A stretch of DNA of 7,330 nucleotides, from assembly GCA_020793555.1 (NCBI GenBank), contig DQIO01000211.1:1-7330 (forward strand). The letters run 5' to 3'. Positions 1 through 5,565 of the stretch are shown piece by piece. Position 1 is the first letter of the stretch, and the number at the start of each line of letters is the position of its first letter. Position numbers and translations under genes: made by a program. The notes beneath the pieces were generated by a model. It did no database searches, was not told the origin of the DNA, and was given only the letters and a program-made list of their open reading frames with translations. The DNA comes from Methanosarcinaceae archaeon. GTDB taxonomy: Archaea; Halobacteriota; Methanosarcinia; Methanosarcinales; Methanosarcinaceae.

Positions 1-55
1 CTACACTGCCAATTAAATAAAAGGATTGGTCACTGGATTTTGTTCGATCTAATTA

Positions 56-74
56 CTGTTAATGGGATTAACAG
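56..74. repeat. Perfect 8-bp hairpin with GGG/CCC loop
   Basis: CTGTTAAT and ATTAACAG are exact reverse complements separated by three bases. The hairpin lies 55 bases beyond the stop codon of the small minus-strand ribbon-helix-helix gene. It could form in that gene's 3' untranslated RNA, or be an operator for a gene off the left edge. No T-run follows immediately on the minus strand, so a terminator role is not well supported. The rest of positions 1-129 shows no coding frame of note on either strand. Confidence 0.45.
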
Positions 75-129
75 AAATGATTTTTCTGAAACGGAAGCCT
101 TGCCCACACAAAACAGCGAAGAGGCAGTT

Positions 130-300
130 TCAATCATCTATCCTGCCGCGTCGCCTGTCAATGTCATCCATCATATCCAGCATCTTGCGTATGGCTGTCC
201 GTATAGCATCAGATTTGTTGACGAATTTTTTGTCATCACCCACATGACTGTTCAGGTCATCCAGAAGTTCCTGGGGTATTTCAACGCTTACTTTTGGCAT
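130..300 (-). CDS. Small ribbon-helix-helix (CopG-type) DNA-binding protein, 56 aa
   Basis: The 56-residue frame begins MPKVSVEIP, a short beta strand that in this fold inserts into the DNA major groove. A first helix follows (about residues 11-20, QELLDDLNSHV), then FVNKSDAIRTAIRKML (about 26-41), the N-(K/R)-S-(D/E)-A-I-R turn and second helix typical of ribbon-helix-helix repressors. The C-terminal tail is charged (DDIDRRRGRIDD). A GGTGA ribosome binding site sits five bases before the ATG, which settles the start. The length is right for a stand-alone dimeric repressor with no sensor domain. It lies 47 bases downstream of tRNA-Lys on the same strand and could be read from the same transcript or from its own TATA-like stretch. 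Similar tiny proteins include plasmid-type CopG/antitoxins and the haloarchaeal cell-division regulator CdrS. No toxin gene is adjacent within the window, and the target is unknown. Confidence 0.85.
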   Translation of the reverse strand: MPKVSVEIPQELLDDLNSHVGDDKKFVNKSDAIRTAIRKMLDMMDDIDRRRGRIDD

Positions 301-330
301 TCATCTCACCGAATTATGTAAACATTATCA

Positions 331-347
331 TAAAAAGAATAAAGAAG
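331..347 (-). terminator. Oligo-T tract after tRNA-Lys
   Basis: Immediately 3' of the tRNA the minus strand reads CTTCTTTATTC followed by TTTTT. Archaeal RNA polymerase terminates at such T-rich stretches without needing a hairpin. The same AT-rich stretch (TTTTTATGAT) lies about 25-30 bases before the ribosome binding site of the ribbon-helix-helix gene, so it may double as that gene's TATA box. Both roles are inferred. Confidence 0.4.
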
Positions 348-421
348 CGGGCCAGAAGGGATTTGAACCCTTGGCCGATGGATTAAGAGTCCACCGCTCT
401 GCCTGACTAAGCCACTGGCCC
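348..421 (-). tRNA. tRNA-Lys (anticodon CTT)
   Basis: A complete 74-base cloverleaf folds on the minus strand. The acceptor stem GGGCCAG/CTGGCCC is a perfect 7-bp match. The D arm is GCTT/GAGC with loop AGTCAGGCA. The anticodon stem GTGGA/TCCAT (one G-U pair) closes loop CTCTTAA, which gives anticodon CTT, reading the lysine codon AAG. The T arm AAGGG/CCCTT carries the standard TTCAAAT loop. The discriminator base is G, and the 3' CCA is not encoded, so it must be added after transcription, as is common in archaea. There is no intron in the anticodon loop. The gene lies 102 bases downstream of herA on the same strand and has its own TATA-like box. Confidence 0.97.
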
Positions 422-478
422 GCAATGTAATCTTCAATTATCGATCTTGAACGATAAAGAAGGGATGAACGACTCTTT

Positions 479-503
479 AACGTATTGTCATAATATATAC
501 GTT
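479..503 (-). promoter_or_regulatory. TATA box for tRNA-Lys inside an inverted repeat
   Basis: The minus strand reads TATATATT at 499-492, about 70-78 bases before the tRNA 5' end. This predicts a transcript start near 465-470 and a leader of about 45 bases to be removed by RNase P. The box is embedded in a 25-base dyad: AACGTAT (479-485) and ATACGTT (497-503) are exact reverse complements with an 11-base spacer. The leader itself contains a 6-bp hairpin, TTATCG (438-443) with CGATAA (452-457). The promoter call is from sequence resemblance only. Confidence 0.5.
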
Positions 504-523
504 TCGGGTGGGAGTAGCTCACC

Positions 524-2371
524 TCACTCATGATTAACCACACACTTCGAAAGTCCCATAACCTCCACCATATCACTGTTATCGGGACTATGCACGATCA
601 TCTGCCCTTTCTTCAAATAAGGTATCCGCTTCTCATACTCCTTCTGAACTTTCAGGGCACTGATTGCCGCGTCATTTGTCAGGTTCAGGATCACCCGGGT
701 ATTGACCTGTTTGAACACCGTATCATCAATATCCTGCGGGTCCTGTGTTATCAAAAACAACCCAAGCCCCTCTTTCCTGCCTTGTCGTGCAGCATCCGCA
801 AACTTTGAAACGATCTTCTTTGAATGTTCCCCCGATGCCTTTGAAAGATATCGATGTGCCTCATCCAGTGCAAGTATGATCGGAGTATCCTTTACAGCCA
901 CATCACCCGATGTACTCAGTTTATTATCCACCACCAATGTCATCAACGTAAGCACTATCAGATCGCGTATCCGTGATGAACTAATAAATTCAGTCGGGAA
1001 CACACTCACCTGTCCCGGGCTGAACACTTTCCCGAGTATCTCCGTGATTGGAGTTGCAGGCTGGTCGAACACTTTCCGCAGGGCAGGATTCCTCACCCTC
1101 CTGACAATTCCGTCATACGAAGCCTCATGTATCTTATTACTGTCAACATAGGTCATCCGTGTGCCTTCATCATCAATGTGGTCAACAAATCCTCCATAGG
1201 TATGACTGCCGCCACGTTTGAAATAATCCTCAACCAAAAGTTCAAGTCCAGCATATTGCAGTTCAGTCATACCCACAGGCGTAATAAGCCACAGGTTATT
1301 CCTCACAAGTTCAAAAGGAATGGTAAATTCCACCTGCTCAGCCCGTGATTTTCCATTATACGAATGCCCATCAACTTTTGCCACAAACGTCTTGGTATTT
1401 TCACAGCGCCCAAAGTCCACATTTTCAGACTTGAAATTATACTCATCCCCTGTCGTAATTTCAGGATTGTCCTCGAACATCTGGGAATATTCATCCTGCG
1501 GATCCATGATAACAAGACACGGATTCCTGCTCTTGCTCTTATCACTCCGCAACTGGTACCTGTTATTCTCGTTCATAAACTGGCGGAGTATGTTCTTTGT
1601 CAAAAACGTTTTTCCAGTACCCGTACTTCCGCAAACCAGCATGTGCCGGAACACAAGAGGGTCGCCCATAGAATAATCATTCCTCATATAATACGGCACA
1701 GTGGGCGGTACTGCATTTGTCCTTACAACCTCACCACCAACACTTAAGTGTCCCAAAAAGATGCCCTCTTTCGGGATATTGAGCCCTGTCTGTATCTTGC
1801 TTTTGTCTGTCACAGGCAGGATCGGAGTGTTCGGGCGTGGAATCCTGTCAGTCATCCTTCGTACAAGTTGGGGTTTGCTGTCACTATCGCCACCAGCATC
1901 ACTTCCTTGTTCATAAAGAATGCATATAGGGTCAAGAAGCGCCAGAAACTTGTAATCCACCTCTGCCGTTGTATTGGATTTCAGCATCCTCCGCGAGTGT
2001 ATCTCTGTCGCATCATCCACCTCGAATTCCTGCAAGTACTGTAATTTCCAGATGCGTGCGAATAGGTCCTCATCACCATACGGCACCATCACATACGTAC
2101 CAAGGCGCACATCCTGACGGCGTTCCGTTGCGATATACCCTGTGATGCGTGCACCGGATTCTGTGATCTCAAGCGGCTCGATGCCTGTCGTGATAATCCC
2201 TAATGCATCTTCAGCATCATCAATTTCATCATTCATGTCAGGCACATATTCTTCAAATTCCGGCACATCCGGTGTTTTATCAGTTTCTGCGGACATGTCC
2301 GTTCCCCTTGTGCCATCAGATGCGTATGCCAGAATGTCATTCTCATTTTCGTAATTATTATCCTCAATCAT
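524..2371 (-). CDS. herA: HerA DNA translocase (FtsK/HerA-family hexameric ATPase)
   Basis: HerA is a ring-shaped, ATP-driven DNA translocase that works with the nuclease NurA to resect DNA ends for recombinational repair. With the chosen start the protein has 615 residues. Residues 1-58 are very acidic (20 Asp/Glu against 2 Arg/Lys) and probably disordered. A beta-rich HAS-barrel region follows (about 62-155), which in the family docks NurA. Walker A is GSTGTGKT (248-255). The HerA motif VIMDPQDEYS is at 287-296 and Walker B is PIILALDEAHRYL (497-509, Asp503/Glu504). An arginine-rich helix, DAARQGRKEG, is at 526-535, with sensor LFLITQDPQDID at 538-549. An ATG at 2371 was chosen because GGTGA lies five bases upstream; ATG at 2374 is too close to it, and the ATG at 2410 would need a 47-base overlap. 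The start overlaps the nurA stop by 8 bases, so translation is probably coupled. All ATPase motifs look intact. Confidence 0.95.
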   Translation of the reverse strand: MIEDNNYENENDILAYASDGTRGTDMSAETDKTPDVPEFEEYVPDMNDEIDDAEDALGIITTGIEPLEITESGARITGYIATERRQDVRLGTYVMVPYGDEDLFARIWKLQYLQEFEVDDATEIHSRRMLKSNTTAEVDYKFLALLDPICILYEQGSDAGGDSDSKPQLVRRMTDRIPRPNTPILPVTDKSKIQTGLNIPKEGIFLGHLSVGGEVVRTNAVPPTVPYYMRNDYSMGDPLVFRHMLVCGSTGTGKTFLTKNILRQFMNENNRYQLRSDKSKSRNPCLVIMDPQDEYSQMFEDNPEITTGDEYNFKSENVDFGRCENTKTFVAKVDGHSYNGKSRAEQVEFTIPFELVRNNLWLITPVGMTELQYAGLELLVEDYFKRGGSHTYGGFVDHIDDEGTRMTYVDSNKIHEASYDGIVRRVRNPALRKVFDQPATPITEILGKVFSPGQVSVFPTEFISSSRIRDLIVLTLMTLVVDNKLSTSGDVAVKDTPIILALDEAHRYLSKASGEHSKKIVSKFADAARQGRKEGLGLFLITQDPQDIDDTVFKQVNTRVILNLTNDAAISALKVQKEYEKRIPYLKKGQMIVHSPDNSDMVEVMGLSKCVVNHE

Positions 2372-3632
2372 CATTCTCACCCCAGCGTATATCATTATAC
2401 ATCGTATCAATATTCAAACCATCAAACTGCTCAATGATCTGTTCTCTTTCACTTAATCGAATCTTTGCAACAGAATCCGCCTTTGACAAAGTTGTCGGGA
2501 ATCCGCTCACACAAAGGTCGTATAATATCTTTTGCGTTATTATATTCCGCATCTCATCGTTCTTTGTAATCCCGTATGGCGATTCCACCTTAAAGACAAT
2601 ACCTGTCATAGGCACATAGACCATGAAAAAAGTGAGGGAATAATCCTCTTTGTCAAACTTGTGGTCAACTGATCCCGCAACAAGCGGAGATGTGCTGTTT
2701 AACATCCTCTCATAGAACTGGTTCGGCTGCATGAACCAGTTGGTATAGGTAATGTACCTATTGTTTCCCCTGTTTTTCCCTTCGCCATTCCTGTCAAGAG
2801 AAAGCGCATTCTTAAAAAACTGCGCATCCAAAACCCATGGGATGTCCACTCTGCTGCCCTGTTTTTTAATGGTATCCATGATCTGCATATCTTCGGGGTT
2901 CTTCACAAACCCGACGATGGGTATCCTGTTCTCAATATGGTGGTCCATGATGTCAATGTAATTTTGAAGTATCTTCTTCGCATGAGGGTCATGTCGGATC
3001 TGTATCTCATCCGATTCAACGACCATCCAGTACATCAACTGCTTTGGATAGATCGGACCGTCCATAATAAAGAACCCTGTCTTTTCAAGTTTCTCCATGG
3101 TCCAAAGTATGTGCTCGGATTCTGAAAGGTAGATCGCAATGTTGTGCACCATGCGTTTGATTCGCTTGTTCAGAAGTCCGGGCTGGATGCGCACGATCTT
3201 ACAACGCCCTTCGCCTTCATCAAACATTTCCCAATCATCTGTCGTGTTAATTGTCACCTTGCTGCTCGGGGAATAAGTGGTTGATACAATCGTCCTTTTC
3301 CTGTGAAGGTCAAGGTCTGTAGGCGTTGATGCAAGCGCACAGTGACAAAAATCCACCAAAAGCCCGTTGTCAAATACAAGCGGGTTCGTACTTCCGCTGT
3401 CGCATGAATAAGTTATCTCGAACGGATCACGGGAGAGCGCCATACGATCGACATTTACCTTTGAACGCCCCAAGTCCCCGATGGCTCTGAGTACCACTTC
3501 TCCTCCATATCTCAGTTCACGAAGCATCTCAAAAAGATCGGATGCGGTCTTTGTATCATCATCGTCCCTGCAAAGGTCGATACGGTGCGCAAGGTTTGAT
3601 ATCGCTTTGATGTGAACCGGTTCGAGGGTCAT
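2364..3632 (-). CDS. nurA: NurA 5'-3' nuclease (HerA partner)
   Basis: NurA is a manganese-dependent, RNase H-like nuclease that assembles as a dimer on HerA. With the start at 3632 the protein has 422 residues. Metal motif I is seen as ITYSCDSGS (Asp78; the family has a hydrophobic strand followed by D-G-S). The second acidic motif is FFIMDGPIYP (Asp191), then PIVGFVKNP (238-246), VFKVESP (346-352) and a final LCVSGFPTTLSKADSVAKI (373-391). The usual His in the last motif (A-H) is Asp386 here. The N-terminus MTLEPVHIKAI resembles the usual start of euryarchaeal NurA proteins, and a TATA-like CTATATG centred 28 bases upstream suits a leaderless message. Longer alternatives exist (ATG 3659; TTG 3689) without ribosome binding sites. 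The stop overlaps the herA start. Assignment rests on motifs plus the diagnostic neighbour. Confidence 0.88.
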   Translation of the reverse strand: MTLEPVHIKAISNLAHRIDLCRDDDDTKTASDLFEMLRELRYGGEVVLRAIGDLGRSKVNVDRMALSRDPFEITYSCDSGSTNPLVFDNGLLVDFCHCALASTPTDLDLHRKRTIVSTTYSPSSKVTINTTDDWEMFDEGEGRCKIVRIQPGLLNKRIKRMVHNIAIYLSESEHILWTMEKLEKTGFFIMDGPIYPKQLMYWMVVESDEIQIRHDPHAKKILQNYIDIMDHHIENRIPIVGFVKNPEDMQIMDTIKKQGSRVDIPWVLDAQFFKNALSLDRNGEGKNRGNNRYITYTNWFMQPNQFYERMLNSTSPLVAGSVDHKFDKEDYSLTFFMVYVPMTGIVFKVESPYGITKNDEMRNIITQKILYDLCVSGFPTTLSKADSVAKIRLSEREQIIEQFDGLNIDTMYNDIRWGENDD

Positions 3633-3656
3633 AGAATATAGTTGGTGTGAAATAGT

Positions 3657-3667
3657 CATATAGTTTT
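3657..3667 (-). promoter_or_regulatory. Candidate TATA/BRE for leaderless nurA-herA transcript
   Basis: The minus strand reads AAAACTATATG here. The TATA-like core (3663-3657) is centred 28 bases before the ATG at 3632, and the A-rich stretch before it resembles the archaeal TFB recognition element. With no ribosome binding site visible before 3632, 3659 or 3689, a leaderless start at 3632 is the most economical reading. Confidence 0.45.
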
Positions 3668-3717
3668 GGATATTTGCTTCATCGGACAATCATACACGAA
3701 AAAATCCGATTCCAAAA

Positions 3718-3726
3718 CTTATTAAT
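3718..3726 (+). promoter_or_regulatory. Candidate TATA box for arsR
   Basis: CTTATTAAT lies about 31-39 bases before the arsR ATG, predicting a start of transcription near 3748-3750 and a very short leader. No ribosome binding site is visible before the ATG, consistent with leaderless or near-leaderless translation. Read on the other strand the same bases (ATTAATAAG) could also serve the divergent nurA if that gene started at TTG 3689. Confidence 0.4.
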
Positions 3727-3737
3727 CAATCAGTCGC

Positions 3738-3752
3738 ATTCATACCATGAAT
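3738..3752. promoter_or_regulatory. Candidate operator: dyad at the arsR start
   Basis: ATTCAT and ATGAAT are exact reverse complements with a 3-base spacer, centred on the predicted transcription start and ending 4 bases before the arsR ATG. ArsR/SmtB-family repressors commonly bind dyads with TTCA/TGAA-like arms that overlap their own promoter. Autoregulation is therefore a reasonable inference, although the dyad is short. Confidence 0.4.
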
Positions 3753-3756
3753 TAAA

Positions 3757-4113
3757 ATGAGTGAAAAACAACAGATAGAAGCCTGTCCACCATACATCAT
3801 ATCCAAGAATGTACTTGACAAAGTACATTTAACCATGTCAGAAGATGTATCTCATATGACAGGTCTTTTTAAATTGTTATCCGATCCGATAAGGATCCAT
3901 ATATTAAAAGCACTTGAGGTACAGGACCTTTGTGTGTGTGTTTTGGTTGAGGTTACGGATTATAAACACTCTGCACTATCATACCATCTGAAACTCTTAA
4001 AAGATGCAAATCTTGTGGATTCAAGACGCGACAAGAGTTTTCAGACATATTTTTTGACCGGATTTGGACATTCGCTCATCAAATCTCTTGAAAAAGAGTT
4101 CAAAAGCCTTTGA
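3757..4113 (+). CDS. ArsR/SmtB-family metal-sensing repressor, CxC type
   Basis: This 118-residue protein has a winged-helix ArsR fold. The segment LFKLLSDPIRIHILKAL (37-53) is the family's opening helices. DLCVCVL (57-63) is the alpha-3 CxC metal motif, with Cys59 and Cys61. The recognition helix is SALSYHLKLLKDANLV (72-87), followed by the beta wing DSRRDKSFQTYFL. Cys10 in an N-terminal extension resembles CadC, whose alpha-3N site combines N-terminal Cys with CxC and binds Cd(II), Pb(II) or Bi(III); As(III) sensing of the ArsR type is the alternative. The C-terminal helix lacks a clear D-x-H zinc site. Such repressors leave DNA when metal binds. The ATG at 3757 is preferred over Met27 (3835) because the extension with Cys10 fits the family. 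No efflux pump or arsenate reductase is adjacent, so the regulated target is not visible. It converges on nikR with a 10-base gap. Confidence 0.9.
   Translation: MSEKQQIEACPPYIISKNVLDKVHLTMSEDVSHMTGLFKLLSDPIRIHILKALEVQDLCVCVLVEVTDYKHSALSYHLKLLKDANLVDSRRDKSFQTYFLTGFGHSLIKSLEKEFKSL
3808..3829. repeat. Perfect 9-bp inverted repeat inside arsR
   Basis: AATGTACTT and AAGTACATT are exact reverse complements separated by GACA, and lie 51 bases after the arsR start codon in the part coding for NVLDKVHL. An exact 9-bp dyad with a short spacer has the shape of a dimeric repressor site. It could be a second, intragenic operator or a stem in the 5' end of the mRNA. It could also mark a promoter region if translation really began at Met27 (3835). 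Confidence 0.6.
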
Positions 4114-4114
4114 G

Positions 4115-4132
4115 AAAATGTAATTACATTTT
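4115..4132. terminator. Bidirectional terminator palindrome between arsR and nikR
   Basis: AAAATGTAATTACATTTT is an exact 18-base palindrome starting one base after the arsR stop and covering the nikR stop codon (TAA at 4126-4124). As RNA it can form a 7-bp stem with an AATT loop and ends in UUUU on either strand. It is therefore placed to end both converging transcripts. Function is inferred from position and T-runs. Confidence 0.55.
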
Positions 4133-4546
4133 ATCTGTAGGCGGTGCGGTGTTAAGTTTTACGTATTTTACACCTTTTAGGGACATTATCCGCTCAGTAA
4201 TGGCTTTGACATCCGCGCCTTCCCCGTCAAGTATGATAACTTCAAGACAATTGTCATGGTCAAGATGTAAGTGTATGGATGACTTGATAATATCGATATA
4301 ATCATGCTGCGCGTCTGCAAGCGCATTTGACAATCCTCGTTTTGTATGGTCATAGATCAAAGATATCGTACCAACCCGATGTCCCTTTACATCGCTCATC
4401 CATTCATAATGCGTTATGTAACTCCTTATTGCATCCCTGATCCCTTCTGACCTTGATGAGTAGCCACGCTTTTCTATGATTGTATCAAATTTTGTCAAAA
4501 GATTTTCTGGCAACGATACACCAATACGCATAAGTTCGTGTTCCAT
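4124..4546 (-). CDS. nikR: NikR nickel-responsive transcriptional regulator
   Basis: NikR is a tetrameric repressor that binds Ni(II) and shuts off nickel uptake genes. The 140-residue protein has an N-terminal ribbon-helix-helix DNA-binding domain (about 5-48: [19 protein letters not shown], then [13 protein letters not shown]) and a C-terminal ACT-like metal-binding domain (about 56-134). The four square-planar nickel ligands of the family are all present: His81, His92, His94 and Cys100, with the same spacing as His76, His87, His89 and Cys95 in the E. coli protein. The segment [13 protein letters not shown] is near-diagnostic. The start is well set: AGGTGAT lies three bases before the ATG. 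In methanogens nickel feeds F430 of methyl-coenzyme M reductase, hydrogenases and CO dehydrogenase, so this is an expected regulator. No nickel transporter is in the window, so it acts on distant operons and perhaps on its own promoter. Confidence 0.96.
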   Translation of the reverse strand: MEHELMRIGVSLPENLLTKFDTIIEKRGYSSRSEGIRDAIRSYITHYEWMSDVKGHRVGTISLIYDHTKRGLSNALADAQHDYIDIIKSSIHLHLDHDNCLEVIILDGEGADVKAITERIMSLKGVKYVKLNTAPPTDKM

Positions 4547-4642
4547 TAAATCACCTGAATTAAGTAATGAAGTGATGGGTTATAAGATTTTGTAAATTAC
4601 CTATAATATCTGAGACTTTTTATTTTTTTCTGGTGGTTCGGA

Positions 4643-4696
4643 AAACCACAGAGGACACAGAGAAAAAACAACGAATCTCTGTGTCCTCCATGGTTT
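4643..4696. repeat. Long inverted repeat of the CACAGAGGACACAGAG type
   Basis: Two 21-base arms (4643-4663 and 4676-4696) are reverse complements except at two adjacent positions and flank an A-rich 12-base loop. The left arm contains CCACAGAGGACACAGAGA, the right arm TCTCTGTGTCCTCC. From memory, sequences of this form recur as dispersed hairpin elements in many bacterial and archaeal genomes. A second, smaller hairpin, GTGGTT (4633-4638) with AACCAC (4644-4649), competes for the left arm. It could be a small non-autonomous repeat of REP type, or a structure insulating the divergent nikR and purC promoters. Confidence 0.75.
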
Positions 4697-4773
4697 ATTT
4701 TCTTTGCCATGATTAATTTCAGCCAGAATAAATTAAAAAGTCTCTGCTATCTGTGTGATACATTTATTAAGAC

Positions 4774-4783
4774 TTATTATAAT
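4774..4783 (+). promoter_or_regulatory. Candidate TATA box of the purC transcript
   Basis: TTATTATAAT lies about 45 bases before the purC ATG. A start of transcription about 25 bases downstream would leave a leader of roughly 20 bases containing the GAGGA ribosome binding site. An alternative is TTTATTAAG at 4763-4771. The call is by resemblance only. Confidence 0.4.
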
Positions 4784-4823
4784 TAGTAAATTGTAATCCC
4801 CATCTAACTTGAGGAATATTCAC

Positions 4824-5537
4824 ATGAAAATGGAACAATTGTACTCTGGAAAAGCAAAGACAATCTACAAGACCGACGATCCAACAAAGTTGATCTCAGA
4901 ATTTCGAGACAGCCTGACAGCCTTTGATGGCAAGAAGAAAAGTGAGGTTGACAAAAAAGGGTACTACAATGCCCAGATATCAAGAAAAATATATGAAATG
5001 CTGGAAGCAAAAGGTATTAAAACCCACCTGATCGAAATGGTATCGGATACGGACATGCTTGTTGATGCAGTTGAGATCGTAAAACTTGAGGTCATTGTAC
5101 GAAATATTGCTGCGGGTTCGATAACAAAAAAGTATCCGGTGAAAGAGGGAACAATATTTGAAAATCCCATCATTGCATTTGATTACAAAAGTGATGAGTA
5201 CGGCGACCCAATGCTAAATAACGACATCGCAGTAGCACTTGGTATTTCGACCTATGAGGAGATGGAATATATCCGCAATATTGCACTCAAGATTAACAAG
5301 ATACTTGTTGATTATCTGGATGAGAGGGGTATCCTGCTGCCGGACTTTAAGCTTGAATTTGGTCGCAAGGATGGGGAAATCTTACTTGCCGATGAGATTT
5401 CATGTGACACCTGCCGGTTCTGGGACAAGGAAACAGGAGAGTCTCTTGATAAAGATATATTCAGATTTGACAAAGGCAACCTTTCAAAAGCATATGAAGA
5501 AGTTGCAAAGCGCATTGTGCCTGAGATATTTAAGTAA
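4824..5537 (+). CDS. purC: Phosphoribosylaminoimidazole-succinocarboxamide (SAICAR) synthase
   Basis: PurC (EC 6.3.2.6) joins CAIR and aspartate with ATP to give SAICAR in cytosolic de novo purine synthesis. The 237-residue protein is the normal single-domain length. Family motifs run in order: [10 protein letters not shown] (6-15, ATP site), [12 protein letters not shown] (29-40), VRNIAAGS (92-99, substrate loop), LPDFKLEFG (172-180, first signature) and [15 protein letters not shown] (187-201, second signature). The second signature normally reads S-P-D; here Cys194 replaces that proline. ATG at 4824 is chosen because GAGGA lies 8 bases upstream; an in-frame TTG at 4809 lies before that site and ATG 4830 is further from it. 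It heads a transcript that probably continues into the oxidoreductase 28 bases downstream. No other purine genes are in the window. Confidence 0.96.
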   Translation: MKMEQLYSGKAKTIYKTDDPTKLISEFRDSLTAFDGKKKSEVDKKGYYNAQISRKIYEMLEAKGIKTHLIEMVSDTDMLVDAVEIVKLEVIVRNIAAGSITKKYPVKEGTIFENPIIAFDYKSDEYGDPMLNNDIAVALGISTYEEMEYIRNIALKINKILVDYLDERGILLPDFKLEFGRKDGEILLADEISCDTCRFWDKETGESLDKDIFRFDKGNLSKAYEEVAKRIVPEIFK

Positions 5538-5565
5538 CTTATACATCATTTAAGTGGAATGAAAA

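Larger units (their letters stand above)
4547..4823. other. Divergent nikR/purC intergenic region
   Basis: This 277-base gap carries no convincing gene. On the minus strand, TATA-like stretches for nikR are GATATTATAGG (about 4611-4601) and CTTATAAC (about 4588-4581). A 9-base dyad GTAAATTAC (4593-4601), read outward from nikR, could be an operator. On the plus strand, CTTATTATAATT (4773-4784) is a likely TATA box for purC, predicting a start near 4803 and a short leader with the ribosome binding site. The centre is occupied by the long inverted repeat described separately. A 37-codon minus-strand frame through the repeat has no ribosome binding site and is not called. Confidence 0.5.

Noticed and set aside
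40..321. Plus-strand 93-codon open frame over the left end
   Set aside because: It is antisense to the small ribbon-helix-helix gene, has no ribosome binding site, and its composition is not protein-like.
348..421. tRNA-Lys as an integration site for a mobile element
   Set aside because: No second copy of the tRNA 3' end and no integrase gene are visible in the window.
328..576. Minus-strand 82-codon open frame across tRNA-Lys and the herA end
   Set aside because: It runs straight through the tRNA gene and overlaps herA in another frame.
524..3632. HerA plus nuclease as an antiphage defence module
   Set aside because: The nuclease looks like NurA rather than a Sir2 or DUF4297 partner, and no other defence genes are present; canonical repair is the simpler reading.
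4608..4640. A CRISPR-like or tandem repeat in the nikR-purC gap
   Set aside because: Only one pair of inverted arms is present, with no regularly spaced direct repeats.
4585..4698. Minus-strand 37-codon frame through the long inverted repeat
   Set aside because: Its sequence is a by-product of the CACAGAGG repeat and it lacks a ribosome binding site.
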